64,000 nt of DNA from Bradyrhizobium pachyrhizi (GCF_001189245.1 NZ_LFIQ01000053.1:30462-94461); one strand, 5' to 3'; shown: positions 1 to 9,310, numbered from the stretch's first letter. Numbers and translations: made by a program. Notes: generated from the letters alone by a model not told the origin.

Positions 1-1
1 T

Positions 2-430
2 GGTGCCGCCGCGGACGACACCAAGCCCAACGTGGTTGCCGAAGACGCCTATGCGGAAGTCGACATGCGGGTGCCGACCATGGCTGACGCCGAGGAGCTG
101 GTGCCGAAGATCCTCGGTATCACCTCCCGCACCAAGGGCGTCAGCGTGAAGGTCGCCGGCGAATTGAACCGTCCACCGTATGAGAAGAGCAACGCCGGGG
201 CCGCACTTTACGAACACGCCAAGGGCCTTGCCGCCGAGCTCGGCTTCAAGCTGCTCGACGTCTTCAGCGGTGGCGGCTCGGACGGCAATTTCACCGCGCC
301 GCACACCGCGACCCTCGACGGTCTCGGCGTTGACGGCAAGGGAGCCCATACGCATTACGAGCAACTCTACATTTCATCGATTGAGCCGCGCGCCCGGCTC
401 TTCTATCGCCTCTATCAGACGCTGCAGTGA
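2..430 (+). CDS. M20-family metallopeptidase, C-terminal part (glutamate carboxypeptidase-like)
   Basis: The frame is open from the first bases of the window, so the 5' end is missing; 142 residues are present. The glycine-rich segment GGGSDGNFTA near the middle, followed by a TLDGLG motif and a GAHTHYE motif, is the C-terminal catalytic-domain signature of the M20 family, closest in my recollection to carboxypeptidase G2-like glutamate carboxypeptidases. Such enzymes remove C-terminal glutamate or other residues using two zinc ions; the His of GAHTHYE would be a metal ligand. The upstream half and any signal peptide cannot be judged. No gene follows closely, so it is probably the last gene of its unit. 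The family is secure, the substrate is not. Confidence 0.85.
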   Translation, partial: GAAADDTKPNVVAEDAYAEVDMRVPTMADAEELVPKILGITSRTKGVSVKVAGELNRPPYEKSNAGAALYEHAKGLAAELGFKLLDVFSGGGSDGNFTAPHTATLDGLGVDGKGAHTHYEQLYISSIEPRARLFYRLYQTLQ

Positions 431-814
431 TCTTCGCACTTGAAGAGCCCGCGATCGCGACATGCACCGGATGAAGGTACGCTTGCACATTCGCGCGGCT
501 GGTTCGAACGGCGCAACGTGATAAGCTGCCATGAGGCCGACTTGTCGAACACGATCGTCCGATCTCGCCTTGTGCATCCGACAGATGCGCACTGAAGGAT
601 TCAATGACGGCGCAGCGGACGTTACATCCGCTATCAGCTGCGAAGACGACGGATGCCCGATCGCATAAGCGTGGGCGTTTCGATCACGGCCTCATCGCTC
701 GCGAACCTAGTCTCAAGCGACATTCTGACGATAGACCGTGGCGCAGAATTGCCGTCGACACCACGCCTCTCGGCAGTGCTTTCCCGACAAACCTGAGAGC
801 TTTGCCGAAAGGGC
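431..814. other. Intergenic stretch, nothing recognised
   Basis: No reading frame here has a recognisable product, a good ribosome site or a conserved motif. The open frames seen on both strands are short and arginine-rich, as expected from random GC-rich sequence. Confidence 0.5.
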
Positions 815-845
815 TTGAATCGGACGTAACGTTAAGTTGTACGAT
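815..845 (+). promoter_or_regulatory. MerR/NolA-type promoter, copy 1
   Basis: TTGAAT (815-820) and TACGAT (840-845) are separated by exactly 19 bp, the overlong spacer typical of promoters activated by MerR-family regulators. The spacer contains the block ACGTAACGT followed by AAGTTG, which is shared with the copies at 31408, 33648, 34599 and 45375. Because copy 33648 lies directly before nolA, the likely regulator is NolA; this is inference. The first ORF downstream is an 11-codon frame (898-933, ATG to TAG) with AAGGA seven bases before its ATG. No larger recognisable gene follows until 1355. Confidence 0.6.
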
Positions 846-1354
846 CCGTAAAACGACGCGAGTCTTCGTCTGTCGTCGGAAACGTGAAGGATTGCGAATG
901 TCTCACCTCAACAGAACATACGCTGGGTGTTAGTCATGATCCTCATCCCCGACAGCGAGTCGGTCGAGAAGCTCATGCAGCGAGTCTTGATCGCAGCGCC
1001 ACGGCTTGAAAGAAGTCATGAACGGGCCCATATTCCGGAACCGATGCTATGGGGCTATCCCAAAGCGAGGCGCCGACGAGACGGTGATGCCGGAAGAGAT
1101 CGGCGTAGATACCGAGCCCTTGCAGCGCGCTGCCGCATCCCGAATTCGAAACCGAACGGCGAGACCACGGTATCGAACTCAGGCGTTTCGCTCGGTTTAC
1201 ACCACTTTCCCGTCCCTGGCAGGGCCCGCCCCTCGCGCAAGCGCGTGACAGCCCGTGCGACAGCCGAGACTTTCAAGAGACTTGAGCTGCACGTGGCGCT
1301 CGGGGTGACCGGCGTGACGTCGAAAGAGATGGCGCGGTATTTTGGAGCAGCAAG

Positions 1355-1582
1355 TTGAAAGCGCCGGACGGCGTCAAGAAGGTCCTGCTGATCGACCACA
1401 TTGAAGGCCAATGCCGGGCCATTGTCGGCTTTAAAGATGGAGATCCAAGATCAGCATATATGTGCGGCGAACCTGTATGTCAAAGACCAGGCAAGAAACA
1501 GTCGTCATGGTGTACCTATCACTACGGGCAGATGCACGCCACTTCTGCCGAGCACAGCAGAGCAAGTGGATCAAGTGCCTGA
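1355..1582 (+). CDS. Small cysteine/histidine protein, weakly GcrA-like
   Basis: This 75-residue frame starts with TTG, preceded by GGAG at a suitable distance. It contains an ordered set of putative metal ligands: a CR pair near residue 20, MCGEPVC near residue 36 and WCTYHYGQMH near residue 52. The pattern CR...CG-P...C..H resembles the C-terminal zinc-knuckle-like part of GcrA-type cell-cycle regulators of alphaproteobacteria, but the N-terminal DNA-binding part of GcrA is absent. It may be a remnant or a stand-alone small protein. There is no close neighbour; the MerR-type promoter at 815 lies about 500 bases upstream. Similarity to GcrA is my impression only. Confidence 0.3.
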   Translation: MKAPDGVKKVLLIDHIEGQCRAIVGFKDGDPRSAYMCGEPVCQRPGKKQSSWCTYHYGQMHATSAEHSRASGSSA

Positions 1583-1783
1583 GACACTTCGAAAAGCGTC
1601 GATCGTTCGCAATCCACGACAATCCTCAAGAATCGCTTCGTCATGCTAAAGGCTACGTGGTCATAACCTTTGCGAAGGGTACCCGAAGCACTCGATCGAG
1701 GTCTGACGAAGTAATTCCGGACTCCCGGCTGAACTACATTGGAACCAACGTCTCTTGCGAAGCGCAATCACACGGAGAATGAG

Positions 1784-3319
1784 TTGGATCTCTGCACATT
1801 GATCGAGCGCAACGCTGCGTATGCTCCCGACAAAGCCGCGATCCGTTTCGAGGGACAGACCCTGAGCTACGCCGGCTTCTATCGACGGATTGAGCGGGTC
1901 TCTCGCGGCCTCAAGAGCCAACTCGGCATCGAGAGAGGTGACCGGATCGCGATCCTCAGCCTCAACCGGCCTGACTATCTGACCTTGCTCTACGCCTGCG
2001 CGCGGCTCGGCGCAATTCTCGTCCCATTGAATTGGCGCCTTGCGGCCGCCGAGCAGCTTTTCATTCTGTCTGACTCCGGGGCAAAAGTGCTCATGCTTGA
2101 GCAGTCCTTTAACGCAGTCTTGCCGGATCTGACGCGGCAACTTCCTGATATCTGCCTCGTCGGGCTGGACTTTGGGCCGCCGGGCGGAAGCAAGTTGGAC
2201 GACCTTATGGACGGAGACGGTGGTGGCGAACGCAATCCGCGTGCTGACCTGTCTTGCCCGCTTCTGATCGTCTATACTTCGGGCACCACAGGGCGACCCA
2301 AAGGCGCTGTGCTGCGTCAGGAAGCATTGCTGTGGAACGGGGTCATGAGTCAGCATATGCATGACCTAACCTCGACCGATCACGCCCTGACTGTTTTGCC
2401 GCTCTTCCACGTCGGCGGCCTGAACATCCAGACGACCCCAGGTTTGCATCACGGCGCGACGATAACTATCCAAAGCCGCTTTACGCCAGAGGCAACGTTT
2501 GATGCATTCGAACTGGACCGGCCCACGGTAGCAGCCTTAGTGCCGGCCATGATGCAAGCGCTAACCGACCATCCGCGGTGGGTAAGCACGGACCTATCCG
2601 CGCTCAAAGCAATCTGTACCGGGTCGACGATGGTGCCTCAGCGCCTTGTCGAGCGCTTTGTCAGGCGCGGAGTGCCAGTCTTACAGGTTTATGGTTCCAC
2701 GGAGACCTCTCCCATCGCTGTGTATACCAAGCTCGGCGCAGATCCCGTACCTGACGGCGCAAGCGGCCTGCCTGGTCTTTGCTGCGAAGCAGCCGTCATC
2801 GATGATGTCGGCACCAAGTTGCCGCCAGGGACCCCAGGCGAGATCGCAGTACGCGGGCCCAACGTTTTCTGCGGATATTGGGGCGATCAACAGGCGACGC
2901 TTGAGGCCTTTAGTGAAGGTTGGTATCGCACTGGTGACATCGGCCGCTGCGACGCCGATGGATATTTTTGGATCCGCGACCGCAAGAAGAATCTGATCAT
3001 CTCCGGCGGAGAGAATATCTATCCGGCGGAAGTGGAACGTGTGCTCATGGGCCATCCCGATGTCGCCGACTGCGCCGTCGTCGGTCGACCGGACCCGCGC
3101 TGGGAAGAAGTACCGATAGCCTATGTGATCAGGCGACCGAGGACCCGGATCGGAGCCGACGCGCTGTTGGCGCATGTCCAATCGCAGCTTGCCCGTTTTA
3201 AGGTACCGCGCGAAATCATTTTCACGCAACAGCTGCCGAAAACGGCGTTGGGCAAGGTCCAGCACTTCATGCTGAAGGTGCTCGACACGCAGTCAAGCCC
3301 GCAAGGAGACAACGATTGA
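1784..3319 (+). CDS. Class I adenylate-forming acyl-CoA synthetase
   Basis: A complete ANL-superfamily enzyme that would activate a carboxylic acid with ATP and pass it to CoA. The P-loop YTSGTTGRPKG lies near residue 164. The adenine-binding YGSTETSP, the hinge region GWYRTGDIG, the DRKKNLIISGGENIYP segment and the catalytic lysine in PKTALGKVQ follow in order. With the TTG at 1784 the protein has 511 residues, normal for the family; that TTG has a CGGAG six bases upstream. An earlier in-frame TTG at 1739 is possible. A short frame and an ATP-grasp ligase follow on the same strand, and two oxygenases are on the opposite strand, suggesting a specialised biosynthetic cluster. The acid substrate cannot be read from the sequence. 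Confidence 0.92.
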   Translation: MDLCTLIERNAAYAPDKAAIRFEGQTLSYAGFYRRIERVSRGLKSQLGIERGDRIAILSLNRPDYLTLLYACARLGAILVPLNWRLAAAEQLFILSDSGAKVLMLEQSFNAVLPDLTRQLPDICLVGLDFGPPGGSKLDDLMDGDGGGERNPRADLSCPLLIVYTSGTTGRPKGAVLRQEALLWNGVMSQHMHDLTSTDHALTVLPLFHVGGLNIQTTPGLHHGATITIQSRFTPEATFDAFELDRPTVAALVPAMMQALTDHPRWVSTDLSALKAICTGSTMVPQRLVERFVRRGVPVLQVYGSTETSPIAVYTKLGADPVPDGASGLPGLCCEAAVIDDVGTKLPPGTPGEIAVRGPNVFCGYWGDQQATLEAFSEGWYRTGDIGRCDADGYFWIRDRKKNLIISGGENIYPAEVERVLMGHPDVADCAVVGRPDPRWEEVPIAYVIRRPRTRIGADALLAHVQSQLARFKVPREIIFTQQLPKTALGKVQHFMLKVLDTQSSPQGDND

Positions 3320-3501
3320 GATCGGCGGATAAGCTGGGCGTAGTTCCCAACCACACCAAAAGAGATATCGAGACGGCGCAATACCGCCTTTCGGTCAGTA
3401 CCTGCATACGATGCGCCGCTGCGAATTCATCATTGCTGGCATGGCGGTCTGTGTTTGATCGCGCCAAGCGCCTGGGGGACCGTCGTTGCCTCGGGTCCTA
3501 A
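3316..3501 (+). CDS. Short frame between the synthetase and the ATP-grasp gene, doubtful
   Basis: A TTG start overlaps the stop codon of the acyl-CoA synthetase gene (TTGA), with AAGGAGA seven bases upstream, and the frame runs 61 codons into the start of the ATP-grasp gene. The position is that of a translationally coupled gene. The predicted protein has three cysteines and no recognisable domain or signal peptide. It may be a real small protein, even a peptide substrate for the downstream ligase, or simply chance; the composition is not persuasive. Confidence 0.2.
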   Translation: MRSADKLGVVPNHTKRDIETAQYRLSVSTCIRCAAANSSLLAWRSVFDRAKRLGDRRCLGS

Positions 3502-4808
3502 TCATGAATGCCGGGACGGCTCAAATGTCGGGCGGCGATCTGACAGCAACTCAACTGTCCCTTTCCGCCAACTCCGCATGCCGCTCTGCCTGGTTTGCAC
3601 AGGAGGGTGACCTAATAGTCTCTCCGATAGCAATCCCGACAGACTTGTTATTCTTCATTGGCGCGACGCTCAATTTCGATGCCTCGAGTCTCTCTACGCT
3701 TGTGCCTGAAGGCACCGGCGAATCACCGATTCTTAATGATTGCACCCTGCTGTCCAATACGCTCGTCGAGCGACTCAACCGCCATATTCGCCGGAATTTC
3801 TCATCTTGGAGAATCCATTCCTGCTACTCTAGTGAGGGCGTAGCGCGCTTGGCGGCGCTGCTGGGCATCCCGCAGAGCGGGGACGATTTCGCTTTGCAGC
3901 GAGGGCCGGATCTCCTGAACCGCAAGAGCCACTTCCGTCAGTTGGCGACAAGTGTCGCGCTCCCGCTGCCCAGTGGATGCGCGACCACGAATCCAGACGA
4001 ACTATTCAGAGCGGTGACCTCCTTGAGGTCAGAAAGCGGCAGCGTGATCGTCAAGTTGGACAATGGAGCGGGCGGGGTCGGAAATGTCATCCTGACCGGC
4101 AATGAAAGCGGTCCACTCCCTGGGGCAAGAGATACCCGAGCTGTTGCTTGGCCATCGTTTGATCCTGAAGCACTTTGGTCCGAGCTGACAACAGCATCCT
4201 GCAAGACGTTGGTCGTTGAATCGTACCACTTGGCTCGCGCTCCGTTCTATCTCGAGTATGAGATAGAGGAGGATGGTTCCATCGTTTTCATTAACAGCGG
4301 CAACATACGGCTACGTCGCAGCAAAGATCGATCCGAACGGGCACTCATCTGGACAGGACTTGAGCTTCCCAGCGACCTGACGAATGAGCAATGGCTGACG
4401 GCCCAGGCGCATGCCTACCGATTTGTGGAGCTCGCGCGAACGTTGGGATACCGCGGAATGATCAACATTGACGGCATTTTCGCGAGCGACGGCCGGCTTT
4501 TCTTTAACGAAGCGAACGGCCGATGGGGCGGAGGTTCGGTGTTACACAGCATTGCCGTCCGGCTGCTCGGCATCGACTATTCCGGTCGCCACGTCATTTC
4601 ATCCGTGCGAAACGTCCCATCAGGTTCTCTCCAAGCTGCGCTTGATCGTTTCGTCAGGCATGGATTTCTATTCGATGGCGCACGGAAGGAAGGCGTGATT
4701 CCGCTTGCCGTCGATCAAGATGCAGGCACGGTGGAGTGCCTGGTGATCGCGCACGATAGGCCCACTGCCCGCGCTCTGCAGCACTGGTTATTGGCAATGG
4801 TCAATTGA
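3486..4808 (+). CDS. ATP-grasp peptide/amino-acid ligase with pre-ATP-grasp domain (PGM1-related)
   Basis: A 440-residue protein with an N-terminal Rossmann-like pre-ATP-grasp region, an ATP-grasp core and a short C-terminal extension. Core signs are the lysine and glycine-rich loop in VIVKLDNGAGGVGNV, the strand LVVESYHLARAPFYLEYE, and the metal site INIDG followed by FFNEANGRWGGGS. Such enzymes join a carboxylate to an amine through an acyl-phosphate; the nearest relatives I recall are the PGM1-type peptide ligases. The TTG start at 3486 is preceded by GGGGG at seven bases, and an in-frame stop lies just upstream at 3456. It is on the same strand as the acyl-CoA synthetase, 166 bases downstream, and convergent with the two oxygenase genes. 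Substrates are unknown. Confidence 0.85.
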   Translation: MPRVLIMNAGTAQMSGGDLTATQLSLSANSACRSAWFAQEGDLIVSPIAIPTDLLFFIGATLNFDASSLSTLVPEGTGESPILNDCTLLSNTLVERLNRHIRRNFSSWRIHSCYSSEGVARLAALLGIPQSGDDFALQRGPDLLNRKSHFRQLATSVALPLPSGCATTNPDELFRAVTSLRSESGSVIVKLDNGAGGVGNVILTGNESGPLPGARDTRAVAWPSFDPEALWSELTTASCKTLVVESYHLARAPFYLEYEIEEDGSIVFINSGNIRLRRSKDRSERALIWTGLELPSDLTNEQWLTAQAHAYRFVELARTLGYRGMINIDGIFASDGRLFFNEANGRWGGGSVLHSIAVRLLGIDYSGRHVISSVRNVPSGSLQAALDRFVRHGFLFDGARKEGVIPLAVDQDAGTVECLVIAHDRPTARALQHWLLAMVN

Positions 4809-5037
4809 AATCACTGTTTCAAACTCCTCCGTTCATTCGAACCCCTGCCTGTGCCCGCACGTGTGCTTGACGCCGGCGGCTGGGAACGTCAGGTGAGTAT
4901 CTGCTTCGTCTCGCTCGAAGTAGATCCCACCGTGAACCTAGGATACGGCGCAAGGTCCGCTCTACAAAGCGCACGGCGTCTGTCAGAGGTTGGCTCTCCA
5001 TATTCAACGCGTTCGAAGGCCATTCCAGCAAACGCTC

Positions 5038-5715
5038 CTATAGGTCATCAGCAGAGCTTTCGATGTTCCGGCGATTCGCGCCGCTGCGTTTTGAACAGAA
5101 ATACACCAGCGATCGGCGCTCGCCAGCATGCACGGGCTTCACCTCATGCCGAAGCTTGCATGTGGTGACGAGCACGGCCCCCAGCGGCGGACGAAATACC
5201 TGCTGTTCGTACGCGCTCGGATAGACCACAAACTCCCCCCCCTCAAAGTCCCTCGCGAGCTGCACAATCACGGAGTAGTCGAAGTCGGGGTCGCTCTCAG
5301 CATCCAAATGGATGCCAACAAACGAACCGGGAGGCAGTCGATGCATTTGGCATCGACGAATCACGTAATCTGACGATGCTCCCAAGATCTTTTTCAGCGC
5401 AAAGCTGCGGTCTTTCCTCTCGAGCAGTTCGATGATCTGTCCTGTAGCTCTTCCATGGGCATTGCTAGGAGGGCGGCCGGGCGGATCCACCCTCACCCGC
5501 TTTACAAAGACATTGTGCGAATCGCCAGCATCGCCCAACCGCACCTCCTCTTCGGGAATTTGCGTCTGGAGCTGATCAATTCTCGCCAAATCATCTTGGG
5601 TGAACAACATCTGGGGAGCGATCACGACCGTACCCTTCACCAACAGCTCTATACGATATTTGGTGAGAGCTTCCTCTGAAAGCAGACGAGATCTATCATT
5701 CATTGCGCGGGTCAT
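5038..5715 (-). CDS. 2-oxoglutarate/Fe(II)-dependent dioxygenase, prolyl-4-hydroxylase type
   Basis: A 225-residue protein with the double-stranded beta-helix iron site: HLDAESD gives the HxD pair near residue 137. The distal histidine and the 2OG-binding arginine are in CKLRHEVKPVHAGERRSLVYF near residues 190-210. Such enzymes hydroxylate or otherwise oxidise an amino acid, peptide or metabolite. The ATG at 5715 has GGAG nine bases upstream; an ATG four codons later is an alternative. The gene starts 23 bases after the heme-oxygenase-like/GFA gene on the same strand, so the two should form an operon. It faces the ATP-grasp gene tail to tail across 229 bases. Fold assignment is strong; the substrate is unknown. 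Confidence 0.85.
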   Translation of the reverse strand: MTRAMNDRSRLLSEEALTKYRIELLVKGTVVIAPQMLFTQDDLARIDQLQTQIPEEEVRLGDAGDSHNVFVKRVRVDPPGRPPSNAHGRATGQIIELLERKDRSFALKKILGASSDYVIRRCQMHRLPPGSFVGIHLDAESDPDFDYSVIVQLARDFEGGEFVVYPSAYEQQVFRPPLGAVLVTTCKLRHEVKPVHAGERRSLVYFCSKRSGANRRNIESSADDL

Positions 5716-5738
5716 ACGGCTTCACTCCAAGGTTTGAT

Positions 5739-6929
5739 CTAATGATTGGCTTCCCAATCCTCGTGCGTCGAGCGGAACGCTTCCTCCCAATGCTCACCAT
5801 CGAAATCTTCTATTCTCATGTTTTCGATCGTTCTCTTATCTAAACATCGAACGTTCACGCTGAAGCCGGAGGGATTCGATCGCGGCCTATAAAATGGCTT
5901 TACGCCGCAGATCCGGCAAAACGTGTGACGAGCGATATTCTTGTTGAATTGATACGTGGTGAGAAATTCTTCGCCGCACTCAATCGTGAGCCTATTGCCG
6001 GGCACAAGCAGGTGCAGTACCCCGGACATTTGGCAGATCGAGCAGTTGCATCGAACCGCAGATAGATCTCGCGGCGCTCGGACGTAGAACTTGACGGAAC
6101 CACAATGACAACGGCCATGGTGTTCGATCTCCGCAAGGCCGTCTCCCTCAACTGAGACAATTCGCAGCAGATCGCGGCACCACTGTAAGCTGAGCCGGTA
6201 GGCTCGATCGAATTCATCCAAAAAACGACTATTACCGTCAGCAGGCACAAGTTCGCGAATGAGCCGGGTCGTCATTTCTCCGTGATACTTCTCGGCAGGA
6301 TCGTCGCCGCCGACGTGACTGCGGAAGTACTCAAGATCGTCAGACCGTACATCAAAGATTTTGACCAGAGTGGTCCACAGCGACTGGATCATTTCAGCAG
6401 CATGCAGCTCAAAAGCCACCATGTAGGCGCAGCGCACTAACGGGTCTTTCGATGACAATCCGGTGTAGATGGAATGCAGGTATCGCTTCGTTGTAGTGCT
6501 GTAGCTGGGCTGTATCGGTCTTCCGAGTAGCCGCGATGCGTCCTTTCTAAGCAGATTTGAGTGGAAGTTTTCAGTGGCCAGGATATCGGGCAGCGCAGCC
6601 CTGCCGCCTCGGAGAACTCGGTCATAACCACCCGTCTCATCCCAACAGATGAAATTTGCGACCACGCTGGTTAGTTCAATATCCCTCGGAAGGTCTCGAT
6701 TGCGACGCATCGCATCAAATATGAGATCCTTTTGCGAACCTGCCTGCAGGTAAGGGAACGCCTGTGACATCGCCAAGTATTCAGGCAGCATGCCCGCAAC
6801 CTGGCCCTCAGACATCTCCGCAGCGAACGGATGCGGGCCAAACAGAGTTCGCGCTTGCTCAGTCAAGTACTCGCAGAATATCTGCGAGGGCTGATCCAGT
6901 TGAACTTGTGACGCTTGAGAAGACCTCAT
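5739..6929 (-). CDS. Fusion protein: heme-oxygenase-like (CADD/DUF3865-type) domain plus GFA/CENP-V zinc domain
   Basis: A 396-residue protein in two parts. Residues about 15-260 are all-helical and resemble the heme-oxygenase-like diiron oxidases: candidate ligands are E in WDETGG, H in ENFHSNLL, E in FELHAAEM, and H, D, H in SHVGGDDPAEKYH. Residues about 265-380 are a GFA/CENP-V zinc fold with GRCHCGSVKF, CNCSIC and FCRICG as cysteine ligand groups. Members of the first class cleave, oxidise or desaturate amino acids and fatty acids; GFA domains bind thiol adducts. The ATG at 6929 has TAGGG before it; a TTG at 7001 would add 24 residues. It is first in an operon with the 2OG oxygenase. Joining these two domains in one chain is unusual in my experience. 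Confidence 0.75.
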   Translation of the reverse strand: MRSSQASQVQLDQPSQIFCEYLTEQARTLFGPHPFAAEMSEGQVAGMLPEYLAMSQAFPYLQAGSQKDLIFDAMRRNRDLPRDIELTSVVANFICWDETGGYDRVLRGGRAALPDILATENFHSNLLRKDASRLLGRPIQPSYSTTTKRYLHSIYTGLSSKDPLVRCAYMVAFELHAAEMIQSLWTTLVKIFDVRSDDLEYFRSHVGGDDPAEKYHGEMTTRLIRELVPADGNSRFLDEFDRAYRLSLQWCRDLLRIVSVEGDGLAEIEHHGRCHCGSVKFYVRAPRDLSAVRCNCSICQMSGVLHLLVPGNRLTIECGEEFLTTYQFNKNIARHTFCRICGVKPFYRPRSNPSGFSVNVRCLDKRTIENMRIEDFDGEHWEEAFRSTHEDWEANH

Positions 6930-7957
6930 TTGAACCCTAGCCGTGAGGAGAGAACGATTCTTGACGAGCAACTCCGTGTAAGGGCCAACTATTGGCAGCA
7001 ACGAGATCGGAGAGTTCGTCGGTTCGACAAGTTGTTGGTCGCGTTCGCCATGTAGGCGAACTTTCCCTTGACCATCTTCGCAGCAACAAAGAGGGGATCA
7101 CGGGATCAGTCCGCGTTCATGAGTCGTGGATGGGAAACTGCGCATTGATTGAAGCCATGACCTCCCGTATTCGGATCCCGATCCACGAGCGATCCGATGC
7201 CAGAGCCGGGCGGCCACTCGCGCTTGCAGAAGCGCGGTAAGGGATCGCGCAGCCCTGGGGAGGCTCACGTCACATGCGGGAGTGACATATCTGGTCGCCC
7301 CGACATTTCGAGCTTGCGCGACGTGTCCTGGATAGGCCACGCTCTCGTGGTTCGCCTCGCTGACAGTTCAACGGACTCGCTGCGGGCTTAGTACCGCACT
7401 GCTGGTGTGAACCGCATCCGGCTGGCCAGGGCGAGTGTCTCAATGCAAAGAGTCCTCTACTGGTTTTTGTGCGTCCTACGTGCACTCGCCCACCATCCTG
7501 TGTTCCTGCGCGCTTAACAGCAATCTGCATGCCAAGCCTGCCGCCAATCCATAAAGTTCTGAATGCGCTGAAAAAACGCTCGCGACCGGCTCATCATTGC
7601 AGGTGTTTTGAACCTGACAGGATTTGCGCGGCGGTCAAAAACCGGACAGCGCCGGCGAGTCCGCGGCCTGCAGGACCTCATGGACGGCCAACGAGTGGCG
7701 GAAGACGAACCCCATCGGCCAAATTTCATCTCAAGAGCGGCTTGCGGCGATTGACGTAGAGGAACGCTCTTGGTTGTCAAACAAATCCCCAGATTCTGTG
7801 CACCAATGGCGCTGTCGCCGAAAATAAGCCGAAAAGATGAGGCGCCTTCCGGTTGTCGGCAATGTCTGTCTCTAAGAGAAAGTCACGGCCTGATTGCCTT
7901 GGGCTGGCCGCGAGGTTTTTCCGCAACCGGCCATTTCAGACGGGAAGGAAACTCGCG
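6930..7957. other. Non-coding stretch upstream of two divergent genes
   Basis: About one kilobase between the leftward fusion gene and the rightward transporter. No nod box, tts box, FixK box or sigma-54 promoter was seen, and the open frames on either strand carry no recognisable protein motif. Confidence 0.5.
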
Positions 7958-9310
7958 GTGTCACAAACGTTTATTCAGCACGCGACGGTCAAATCGCGCA
8001 TCAACGCGATCCTGCGTGCGACCAGCGGGAATTTCCTTGAGCAGTTCGACTTTTTCCTATTTGGCTTTTACGCCAGCGCGATTGGGAACGCCTTCTTCCC
8101 GTCAGAGAACGAAACCGCCTCATTGCTCAACACCTTTGGCGTGTTCTGGCTGGGCGCCTTAATGCGTCCGGTGGGCGCAATCGTGCTGGGCGCCTATATC
8201 GATAAGATCGGCCGTCGCCAAGGCCTGATCATCACGCTATCGATCATGGCGATTGGCACCGTGATTATCGCCTTCTGTCCCGATTATGCGACAATCGGTA
8301 TTGCCGCCCCGATCATCGTTCTAGCCGGACGGTTGTTGCAGGGTTTTTCCGCCGGTGTCGAGGTCGGCGGCGTTTCGGTCTATCTGGCGGAGATCGCAAC
8401 CCCAGGCAATCGTGGTTTCTATACCTCGTTTCAGTCGTCCAGCCAGCAGGTCGCTATCTTTGTCGCGGCAATCGTGGGTTACCTCCTGAACGCATCGATG
8501 CCGGTCGACACCGTCGCCTCCTGGGGCTGGCGCATTCCTTTCTTTCTCGGCTGCCTTATCATCCCGTTAATATTCTTCCTTCGTCGAACGCTCGAGGAAA
8601 CCCCCGAATTTCTGGCGATGAAGAAGCATCCCACGGCCCGCGAAATCTTTGCCTCGGCGCTAATCAACTGGCGCACCATCGTTCTCGGGATGATGATGGC
8701 GATCCTGACCACAACGACCTTCTATTTCGTTACGGTCTACACGCCCACGTTTGGCAAGACCGTCTTGAAGCTGTCCACCCAGGACGCGCTTTTGGTGACG
8801 CTCTTGGTCGCCGCGACCAACTTCATCTGGAATCCAATTGGCGGCGCCGTTTCCGACCGTATCGGCCGCAAGCCGGTTCTGCTCGGCATTGCTAGCCTAG
8901 CGTTGATGACCGCCTATCCGGCTTTAAGTTGGCTGGTGAGCGCACCCACTTTCGGTAAGATGCTGGCCGTGGCGATGATGTTCTCGTTCTATTTCGGTAT
9001 CTATAGCGGAACTATGCTCGGGGCTCTCGTTGAGATTGTGCCTACACATGTGCGCACAACATCCTTCTCCCTGGCCTTCGCGCTCGCGGCAGCTCTATTA
9101 GGCACCTTTACGCCACTCGCTTCGACTTGGCTCATTGAACGGACTAATGACAAGGCTTCACCCGGGTTTTGGCTGATGATTGCAGCCGCGCTTGGCATCA
9201 TAGCGGCACTCACCATCTATCGGGGGACCGCCAAGCCATCGAGGGCCGAGAAGCCTTCGCGCTCTGAGCCGTCCGACACCGCCTTAGGCGCGCAAGCTGC
9301 ATCGCGCTAG
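7958..9310 (+). CDS. MFS transporter of the metabolite:H+ symporter (MHS) family, probable citrate/tricarballylate type
   Basis: A 450-residue inner-membrane protein with about twelve hydrophobic segments. The start [15 protein letters not shown] of the first helix, the cytoplasmic loop motifs DKIGRRQGL and [11 protein letters not shown], and [14 protein letters not shown] in helix 4 are MHS-family signatures. Such proteins take up di- or tricarboxylates with protons, which fits a plant symbiont living on organic acids. I chose the GTG at 7958 because AAGGAA sits eight bases before it and the first helix then begins at the usual distance. An ATG at 7853 would add 35 charged residues and has no ribosome site. 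The exact substrate is inferred from resemblance only. It stands alone, without operon partners. Confidence 0.88.
   Translation: MSQTFIQHATVKSRINAILRATSGNFLEQFDFFLFGFYASAIGNAFFPSENETASLLNTFGVFWLGALMRPVGAIVLGAYIDKIGRRQGLIITLSIMAIGTVIIAFCPDYATIGIAAPIIVLAGRLLQGFSAGVEVGGVSVYLAEIATPGNRGFYTSFQSSSQQVAIFVAAIVGYLLNASMPVDTVASWGWRIPFFLGCLIIPLIFFLRRTLEETPEFLAMKKHPTAREIFASALINWRTIVLGMMMAILTTTTFYFVTVYTPTFGKTVLKLSTQDALLVTLLVAATNFIWNPIGGAVSDRIGRKPVLLGIASLALMTAYPALSWLVSAPTFGKMLAVAMMFSFYFGIYSGTMLGALVEIVPTHVRTTSFSLAFALAAALLGTFTPLASTWLIERTNDKASPGFWLMIAAALGIIAALTIYRGTAKPSRAEKPSRSEPSDTALGAQAASR

Noticed and set aside
1658..1673. Possible sigma-54 promoter before the acyl-CoA synthetase gene (TGGTCATAACCTTTGC)
   Set aside because: GG and GC are 11 bases apart rather than 10, a spacing that sigma-54 does not accept.
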